A model generated the notes under the pieces. The model saw only the letters and a list, made by a program, of their open reading frames with translations, did no database searches and had not been told where the DNA came from. This document shows positions 32,633 to 38,145 of a stretch of DNA of 38,145 nt, one piece after another. Both the position numbers and the translations under genes were made by a program. Position 1 is the stretch's first letter. The number at the start of each line of letters is the position of its first letter. Origin of the DNA: Nostocales cyanobacterium Centralia_MAG_434 (lineage in GTDB: Bacteria > Cyanobacteriota > Cyanobacteriia > Cyanobacteriales > Nostocaceae); assembly GCA_021324415.1 (NCBI GenBank), contig JAJPJF010000232.1:1-38145 (forward strand), read 5' to 3'.

Positions 32633-33652
32633 ATGTTTGGTCTAATCGGACATCTTACAAGTTTGGAACACGCGCAAGCGGTAGCCAGAGAATTGGGCTA
32701 CCCTGAGTATGCTGATCAAGGGCTGGATTTTTGGTGCAGTGCCCCACCTCAAATTGTGGATAACATTACTGTTACCAGTATTACCGGGCAGAAAATTGAA
32801 GGGCAGTATGTAGAATCTTGCTTTTTGCCAGAAATGTTGGCAAATCGTCGCATCAAAGCTGCGACACGCAAAATCCTCAATGCTATGGCTCATGCTCAGA
32901 AGCATGGCATAAATATCACGGCTTTAGGTGGGTTTTCCTCAATTATTTTTGAAAACTTTAACTTAGAGCAGTTTAGGCAAGTCCGCAATATTAAATTAGA
33001 GTTTGAACGCTTCACCACAGGTAATACTCATACTGCCTACATTATTTGTCGGCAGGTAGAGCAAGCATCGAAGCAAGTTGGTCTTGAACTATCTAAAGCA
33101 ACTGTTGCTGTATGCGGTGCAACTGGTGATATTGGTAGTGCGGTCTGTCGTTGGTTAGATGCAAGAACAGATGTCAAGGAACTTCTGCTTATAGCTCGTA
33201 ACCAAGAACGTCTCCAAAATTTACAAGGCCAACTAGGACGTGGCAAAGTTATGGCTTTGGAAGAAGCTTTACCTGAAGCTGATATTGTCGTTTGGGTTGC
33301 CAGTATGGCTAAAGGTGTGGAAATTGACCCCACTGTGTTAAAACAACCCTGTCTGCTCATTGATGGTGGTTATCCAAAAAACCTAGCTACCAAAATTCAG
33401 GGTCCTGGTTTGTACGTACTCAATGGTGGCATTGTAGAGCATTCTCTAGACATTGAGTGGAAAATTATGCAAATAGTGAACATGGATGTCCCTGCTCGTC
33501 AGCTATTTGCTTGTTTTGCTGAATCAATGCTGCTTGAGTTTGAGAAGTTATATACTAACTTTTCTTGGGGACGTAATCAGATTACTGTGGAAAAAATGGA
33601 GCAGATTGGTCAGGTGTCACAAAAACATGGTTTTAGACCTCTGCTGGTTTGA
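32633..33652 (+). CDS. aar: Long-chain acyl-[acyl-carrier-protein] reductase
   Basis: Reduces acyl-ACP with NADPH to the fatty aldehyde used by ADO. The 339-residue protein begins [20 protein letters not shown] as family members do. It has the Rossmann motif [16 protein letters not shown] (about residues 161-176) and the active-site Cys294 in QLFACFAES that forms the thioester intermediate. The spacer from ado contains short-repeat DNA (ACTCCCTACTCCCC), and a second promoter for aar inside it is possible. Confidence 0.97.
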   Translation: MFGLIGHLTSLEHAQAVARELGYPEYADQGLDFWCSAPPQIVDNITVTSITGQKIEGQYVESCFLPEMLANRRIKAATRKILNAMAHAQKHGINITALGGFSSIIFENFNLEQFRQVRNIKLEFERFTTGNTHTAYIICRQVEQASKQVGLELSKATVAVCGATGDIGSAVCRWLDARTDVKELLLIARNQERLQNLQGQLGRGKVMALEEALPEADIVVWVASMAKGVEIDPTVLKQPCLLIDGGYPKNLATKIQGPGLYVLNGGIVEHSLDIEWKIMQIVNMDVPARQLFACFAESMLLEFEKLYTNFSWGRNQITVEKMEQIGQVSQKHGFRPLLV

Positions 33653-33814
33653 GAGAGTTAGGAGTTAGGAATTATTCATTAAAAATTCTTCACTCCCTAC
33701 TCCCTATTCCCCCACTCCCCATGCCCCTAATCCCCAACGCCACTTGCGGGACTGTCGGGCATTGCCCGCAAGAGCGCAGTGGCTCCTCCCCACTCCCCAC
33801 TCCCCACTTCAAAT
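33653..33814. repeat. Repeat-filled spacer between aar and accA
   Basis: It begins with GAGTTAGGAGTTAGGA, continues with several CTCCCTACTCCC/CCCCACTCCC units, and contains a larger stem: GCCACTTGCGGG (33741-33752) against CCCGCA (33767-33772) and AGTGGC (33778-33783). The last word, in reverse complement GGAGCCACTGC, recurs at 36751-36760 after folE. The repeats run to within about 10 bases of the accA start, leaving no ribosome-binding site. Confidence 0.7.
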
Positions 33815-34795
33815 ATGGCTACTATTGAGCGTAAACCTTTACTGTTAGATTTTGAAAAGCCGCTTGCAGAACTGGCAAACCGAATTGAACAGATTCGGCA
33901 ACTAGCAGAAGAAAATGGCGTCGATGTTTCTAGTGAAATTCGTAAACTAGAAGCACGCGCTATGCAACTGCGTGAGGAAATTTTTAGTAGTCTATCGCCG
34001 TCTCAGCGATTGCAAGTTGCTCGTCATCCTCGCCGACCTAGTACTCTTGATTACATTCAATCAATTAGTGATGAATGGATGGAACTGCATGGCGATCGCT
34101 GTGGTTCTGACGATCCGGCGTTAATTGGTGGTGTCGGTCGCGTCGCTGGACAACCTGTCGTGATGCTGGGTAATCAAAAAGGACGTGACACCAAAGACAA
34201 TATTGCTCGTAATTTTGGCATGGCTTCCCCTGGAGGTTACCGTAAAGCTTTGCGGTTAATGGAACATGCAAACAGGTTTGGCATGCCAATTATAACTTTT
34301 ATTGATACGCCAGGTGCTTTGCCTACTGTGGTTGCAGAGCACCAAGGTGCAGGAGAAGCGATCGCATACAATTTGCGGGAGATGTTCTGCTTGGATGTGC
34401 CTATTATCTGCATGGTCATTGGCGAGGCTTTTTCTGGAGGTGCTTTAGGTATTGGTGTGGGCGATCGGCTTTTAATGTTTGAACACTCCGTTTATACCGT
34501 TATTACTCCCGAAGCTTGTGCTGCCATTTTGTGGAAAGATGCTAGCAAGGCTGCTCAAGCTGCAGCTGTGTTGAAAATGACTTCGCATGACCTCAAAAAT
34601 TTAGGAATTATCGACCAGATATTACCTGAACCTGTAGGTGGTGCTCATTCTGATCCTCTCAAAGCTGCTATGACTCTTAAGCAGTCTCTTTTAGATAACT
34701 TAGAGGAACTCAATAACCTAACTTCTCAAGAACGACGCCAACTACGCTATGAAAAATTTCGCAGAATGGGGGTTTTTACTGAAGTTGCCCATTAA
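33815..34795 (+). CDS. accA: Acetyl-CoA carboxylase carboxyltransferase subunit alpha
   Basis: AccA with AccD transfers carboxyl from biotin to acetyl-CoA, giving malonyl-CoA for fatty acid synthesis. The 326-residue product matches the family: [20 protein letters not shown] at the start, [33 protein letters not shown] and the crotonase-like core [46 protein letters not shown] 33815 is chosen over the in-frame GTG at 33779, which lies in repeat DNA. No Shine-Dalgarno sequence is visible because the repeat-rich spacer reaches the start. Its place after aar is a recurrent cyanobacterial linkage. Confidence 0.96.
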   Translation: MATIERKPLLLDFEKPLAELANRIEQIRQLAEENGVDVSSEIRKLEARAMQLREEIFSSLSPSQRLQVARHPRRPSTLDYIQSISDEWMELHGDRCGSDDPALIGGVGRVAGQPVVMLGNQKGRDTKDNIARNFGMASPGGYRKALRLMEHANRFGMPIITFIDTPGALPTVVAEHQGAGEAIAYNLREMFCLDVPIICMVIGEAFSGGALGIGVGDRLLMFEHSVYTVITPEACAAILWKDASKAAQAAAVLKMTSHDLKNLGIIDQILPEPVGGAHSDPLKAAMTLKQSLLDNLEELNNLTSQERRQLRYEKFRRMGVFTEVAH

Positions 34796-35185
34796 CAGAC
34801 CTCAAGACTGTTAAATTAACAAAGCAGCAGTGCTATAATGCCTATGGCTCATGTAAAGATTCTTAACAATCTCTAAGGGCTGTGGGTGTTTGTGTTTTTA
34901 GGCGTTAGTCAATAATTTTATGGAATTTGGACTATAGACTCATAAAGTAACTAGTCGATTATTTGTGGATAGGCCAAGAGCTCCAGTTCAGATGAGTGTT
35001 TCTCAATTGAAGGAAGCTTAGCAAATCCGCAGTATAACTATCATATCGACACGAGGATTTTAGCAGGTTTTTAGACAAAAAATCATCGGATTTTTAGATT
35101 TTTTAATCTATTTAATTAACCTGAGAAATTGAAATTATCGGTTAGCGACACGAAAAAAAGCTGCGCTAACAAACTGGGAGATAGC
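34796..35185. other. 390-base region between accA and the SDR gene
   Basis: A weak hairpin TTAACAG/CTGTTAA (34792-34814) overlaps the accA stop. A perfect TATAAT (34834-34839) with TTAAAT 17 bases upstream is a candidate promoter; it would leave a leader of about 340 bases before the SDR gene. No gene is seen in it. Confidence 0.45.
34834..34839 (+). promoter_or_regulatory. Candidate -10 box (TATAAT) after accA
   Basis: A consensus -10 hexamer; the -35 candidate TTAAAT (34811-34816) has correct 17-base spacing but matches poorly. Confidence 0.35.
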
Positions 35186-35911
35186 ATGAGTGTTGAGCAC
35201 AAAAGACGCGCCCTCATTACAGGGGCAAGTAGTGGAATTGGCAAAGCAACGACTTTGGCGTTTGCTAAGGCAGGAATCGATGTTGCCCTGGTGGGCCGTT
35301 CTGTTGACAAGTTGACAACAGTTTGTGAAGCTGCACAGCACACTGGGGTAAAAGCAAAAGCATATTCTGTGGATCTAGCTTGTGTCTCTCAAATCAAAGA
35401 AAAGATGCAGGCAATTGTCCTTGACTTTGGGGACATAGATATTTTAGTAAACAATGCTGGCATGGGGTATACCGCTGCTTTAAGTGAAACCTCCTTATCT
35501 GACTGGCAGCAGGTGATAGATTTAAACCTGACTAGCGTATTTCAGTGTATTATGGGTATTCTACCGAGAATGCGCGATCGCGGCACTGGCACAATTATTA
35601 ACGTTGTCTCTATAGCTGGCAAGCAGGTCTTCCCAAGCTGGGGAGCTTACAGCGTCAGTAAAGCTGGTCTGATTGCCCTTTCTCAAACTCTTGCACAAGA
35701 AGAACGAGTCCACGGTATACGTATTACAGCTATCTGTCCTGGTGCAGTTAATACTGAATTTTGGGATACAGAGACTGTCAAGGTCAATTTTGATCGTTCA
35801 AAAATGTTAACCCCAGAAATTGTTGCTCAGTCAATTCTCCACACAGCACTATTGCCACAACAGGCAGTCATTGATGAATTAACTCTGATGCCTAGTGCAG
35901 GCGTTCTCTAA
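35186..35911 (+). CDS. Short-chain dehydrogenase/reductase of the alkane neighbourhood
   Basis: A 241-residue classical SDR. It has the nucleotide motif TGASSGIG (residues 12-19), NNAG at about 89-92, and the catalytic residues Ser142, Tyr155 and Lys159 (YSVSK). It binds NAD(P)H; the substrate is unknown. Fatty aldehyde or alcohol interconversion is suggested only by its neighbours. ATG 35186 has GGGAG 5 bases upstream and fits family length; the earlier in-frame start at 35129 adds non-homologous residues. It lies between accA and folE as in other alkane-producing cyanobacteria. Confidence 0.88.
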   Translation: MSVEHKRRALITGASSGIGKATTLAFAKAGIDVALVGRSVDKLTTVCEAAQHTGVKAKAYSVDLACVSQIKEKMQAIVLDFGDIDILVNNAGMGYTAALSETSLSDWQQVIDLNLTSVFQCIMGILPRMRDRGTGTIINVVSIAGKQVFPSWGAYSVSKAGLIALSQTLAQEERVHGIRITAICPGAVNTEFWDTETVKVNFDRSKMLTPEIVAQSILHTALLPQQAVIDELTLMPSAGVL

Positions 35912-35954
35912 TTAGTCTTGTGTTCTTCGTCAATGTCTTTTTTGTTTGTCCTTG

Positions 35955-35991
35955 GTCATTGATCCTTTGTTTTTGCCAAATGATCAATGAC
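35955..35991. repeat. Dispersed inverted repeat, GTCATTG family, copy 2
   Basis: GTCATTGATC (35955-35964) and GATCAATGAC (35982-35991) are perfect 10-bp arms. It is related to the copy at 18911-18962. It sits between the SDR and folE stops/starts and may fold in the transcript. Confidence 0.7.
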
Positions 35992-36037
35992 AAGTGACTA
36001 ATCTATGACCTCTTTCAAACTCTAACTAAAGCTGATC

Positions 36038-36745
36038 ATGACTATTGCTAGTTCCAACGGTTCCAATTGCTCTCAATCTCCTCTCATATCCGACTTGGCA
36101 GAAGCCATAGGTACAAGACCAGATCGCAACACTCATAATGGGAGACAGCCTGATTTGCATCCGCCAAAAGAAGAGCAAATGGGGCAAATGATGGATGCTG
36201 TGGAAACGCTACTGTTAGGTGTTGGAGAGGACCCGCAACGTGAAGGACTCCTCAAAACACCCAAGCGAGTCGCTGAGGCTCTACGGTTTCTTACCAGTGG
36301 TTACAGCCAATCTCTCGAAGAAATTGTTAACGACGCGATCTTCGATGAAGGTCACAGCGAGATGGTATTAGTGCGGGATATCAATTTTTTCAGCTTGTGC
36401 GAACACCATATGTTGCCATTTATGGGCAAAGCGCACGTTGCATACATCCCTAATCAAAAAGTTGTGGGACTGAGTAAACTTGCTCGGATTGTGGAAATGT
36501 ATTCCCGCCGTTTACAAGTACAAGAAAGGCTAACACGTCAAATTGCTGAAGCCGTTCAAAGTATTCTAGAACCGCAGGGAGTTGCAGTTGTCATGGAAGC
36601 TACACATATGTGTATGGTAATGCGTGGTGTGCAAAAACCAGGTTCTTGGACTGTCACCAGTGCCATGGTGGGTGTGTTTCAAGAAGAGCATAAAACCCGC
36701 GAAGAATTTTTTAATCTCATTCGCCACCAAGCAGCATTTTTCTAA
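36038..36745 (+). CDS. folE: GTP cyclohydrolase I
   Basis: Converts GTP to 7,8-dihydroneopterin triphosphate, the first step of folate and pterin synthesis. The 235-residue product has a variable polar N-terminus (about 1-50) and the full catalytic domain: [19 protein letters not shown], the zinc ligands Cys121 and His124 in [10 protein letters not shown] and Cys192 in [10 protein letters not shown], plus [20 protein letters not shown]. It is the last gene of the ado-aar-accA-SDR-folE run, 126 bases after the SDR gene. Confidence 0.96.
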   Translation: MTIASSNGSNCSQSPLISDLAEAIGTRPDRNTHNGRQPDLHPPKEEQMGQMMDAVETLLLGVGEDPQREGLLKTPKRVAEALRFLTSGYSQSLEEIVNDAIFDEGHSEMVLVRDINFFSLCEHHMLPFMGKAHVAYIPNQKVVGLSKLARIVEMYSRRLQVQERLTRQIAEAVQSILEPQGVAVVMEATHMCMVMRGVQKPGSWTVTSAMVGVFQEEHKTREEFFNLIRHQAAFF

Positions 36746-37097
36746 GTTAGAAGGAGCCACTGGATTGGGCAGGCGTGGGCGGGTTTCCCGACTTAGGCGA
36801 ACTGTCCGTTGAGTGCAGCACTTTCACATCTCATAGCATATTCCCTAACGTTGCGAGTTCTTACATGCGTTCACAAAACGCAGAGACTTGCAACATTAAA
36901 GGATACACATATTCAGTACTTGGTGCCAGTGTGTTGAGTGTCTCACAAATTATTCAGGGTAGTGATCGCAGTCAGTTAAACTGGGAATTAAAAGTTAATA
37001 GATAGTAAATAATAGGTCAAATAGCTGGGGATAAATAAACGTACAGTGACAAAGCCTAATAGTGTGCGTTCATTACTCTGCAAGGAAGATAATAATC
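36746..37097. other. 352-base region between folE and the aldolase-like gene
   Basis: It begins with a G/C-rich palindromic repeat (36751-36810: GGAGCCACTG, then GGCGGGTTTCCCGACTTAGG) of a dispersed type, partly shared with 33741-33783 in inverted orientation. The rest is without a recognisable gene; a frame at 36775-37005 has no protein-like features. Confidence 0.5.
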
Positions 37098-37859
37098 ATG
37101 CCTAAATTTGAGAGACCTCAACCCCCCATTTTTGAGCGAGTTGAAGAGGAGCGTCTTCATCGCAAACAGCATCTTGCTGCTGCCTTTCGTCTGTTTGGGC
37201 GATTTGGCTTTAGTGAGGGGATAGCTGGTCACATCACAGCCCGCGACCCTGAGTTTACAGACCATTTTTGGGTCAATCCCATAGGAGTCTACTTCGGTCA
37301 TATCCGAGTTTCTGATTTGCTCCTAGTTAACCAAGAAGGTGAAGTTGTCAAGGGTAACCGCCCCGTGAATCAAGCAGCCTTTGCCATCCATTCTCAAGTT
37401 CATGAGGCTCGACCCGATATTATTGCCGCTGCGCATGCACACTCACTTTATGGTAAAACGTGGTCAAGTTTACATCGTTTACTTGATCCCCTCACCCAGG
37501 ATGCCTGTGCTTTTTATGAAGACCATGCATTCTTTGATGATTATAGAGGTGTCGTACTAGACACTTCTGAAGGCAAGCGAATTGCTGAAGCTTTGGGTAA
37601 CAAGAAAGCAATCATCCTACGTAACCACGGTCACTTGACTGTCGGTCAGACTGTTGATGAAGCGGCTTGGTGGTACATTAGTTTCGAAAGATCAGCTCAA
37701 GCACAGCTGTTGGCAGAAGCCGCAGGCAAACCTATCCCCATTGATCCCGAGAATGCTCGTTTAGCATACAGTCAAGTTGGTAAGCACACAGATGGGTGGT
37801 TTAGCTTTCAGCCCCTCTACGATAGGATTGTGCGTGAAGAACCCGATCTGCTTGAGTGA
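37098..37859 (+). CDS. Class II aldolase/adducin family protein
   Basis: A 253-residue protein of the fuculose-aldolase/adducin fold. Metal-binding histidines are His113 and His115 in AAAHAHSLYGK and His177 with His179 in LRNHGHLTVG; GRFGFSEGIAGHITARDP is the phosphate/substrate-side loop. Members cleave sugar phosphates, act as epimerases or have no known reaction; this subgroup, close to eukaryotic adducin heads, is uncharacterised. ATG 37098 has AAGGAAG 9 bases upstream and begins the homologous region; the earlier start at 37062 is not supported. It converges on psaB. Confidence 0.86.
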   Translation: MPKFERPQPPIFERVEEERLHRKQHLAAAFRLFGRFGFSEGIAGHITARDPEFTDHFWVNPIGVYFGHIRVSDLLLVNQEGEVVKGNRPVNQAAFAIHSQVHEARPDIIAAAHAHSLYGKTWSSLHRLLDPLTQDACAFYEDHAFFDDYRGVVLDTSEGKRIAEALGNKKAIILRNHGHLTVGQTVDEAAWWYISFERSAQAQLLAEAAGKPIPIDPENARLAYSQVGKHTDGWFSFQPLYDRIVREEPDLLE

Positions 37860-37870
37860 TGCCCAACAAA

Positions 37871-37898
37871 AAATCCTCCACCTGATGATGGAGGATTT
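37871..37898 (-). terminator. Rho-independent terminator of psaB
   Basis: AAATCCTCCA (37871-37880) and TGGAGGATTT (37889-37898) form a perfect 10-bp stem with an 8-base loop. On the minus strand it is followed by TTTTTTG and lies 31 bases after the psaB stop. It may also limit read-through from the aldolase-like gene, which ends 11 bases away. Confidence 0.9.
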
Positions 37899-37929
37899 GA
37901 ATCACTTACCTACAGAACTAGTAGCCAGA

Positions 37930-38145
<216 letters not shown>

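Noticed and set aside
36775-37005. 76-codon frame between folE and the aldolase-like gene
   Set aside because: It starts inside a palindromic repeat, has no ribosome-binding site and no protein-like pattern.

Overview
The window comes from a cyanobacterium, most likely a filamentous Nostocales-type genome. It carries the C-terminal end of photosystem I PsaB, NDH-1 subunit NdhM, the alkane pair ADO/AAR, ferredoxin-dependent nitrite and nitrate reductases, and at least 19 copies of the HIP1 octamer GCGATCGC that I located by eye. It also has many short tandem and palindromic intergenic repeats typical of these genomes. The species assignment is inference; there are no rRNA genes.

Layout. 1-2.3 kb: the end of a class III adenylate cyclase, a TonB-like proline-rich protein, tRNA-Gly(UCC) and a 9-bp minisatellite. 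2.3-3.7 kb (minus): a quinone-oxidoreductase-like dehydrogenase and a Tat/lipoprotein-type Rieske protein. 3.7-10.8 kb: a nitrate assimilation block, nirA-nrtP-narB, behind a textbook NtcA promoter, with a terminator, a PsiE-like membrane protein and a nitrate-reductase-associated protein. A DJ-1/PfpI protein follows. 11.6-18 kb: a signalling/proteolysis cluster made of an FHA-PrsW membrane protease (plus strand) convergent with an unknown protein, a CHAT-FHA caspase-like protein and a zinc-ribbon/pseudokinase-like/PP2C/membrane protein (minus strand). 18-21.2 kb: small conserved proteins, ndhM and a leuD-type dehydratase small subunit. 21.7-25 kb (minus): an Rre1/Ycf29-type response regulator, a family 2 glycosyltransferase and a CtpB-type protease. 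25.2-30.5 kb: a DUF218 protein, then a minus-strand run of fibrillin-like protein, PD-(D/E)XK nuclease, GNAT and recJ. 30.7-31.6 kb: an orphan sugar-ABC permease. 31.8-36.7 kb: the alkane neighbourhood ado-aar-accA-SDR-folE. The window ends with a class II aldolase-like gene convergent with psaB.

How the genes work together. NirA, NrtP and NarB form a complete nitrate uptake and reduction route that draws electrons from ferredoxin. AAR makes fatty aldehyde from acyl-ACP and ADO turns it into alkane; accA supplies malonyl-CoA for the same lipid pool. The 11.6-18 kb cluster combines two phosphothreonine-reading FHA domains, each fused to a different protease type, with a Ser/Thr phosphatase. 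I consider it the best candidate for an undescribed system (phosphorylation-gated proteolysis), but its function is inferred from domain content only.

A second theme is repeat invasion of genes. Repeat-like segments sit in frame inside narB and recJ, and other copies supply the stop codons of the dehydrogenase and of recJ.
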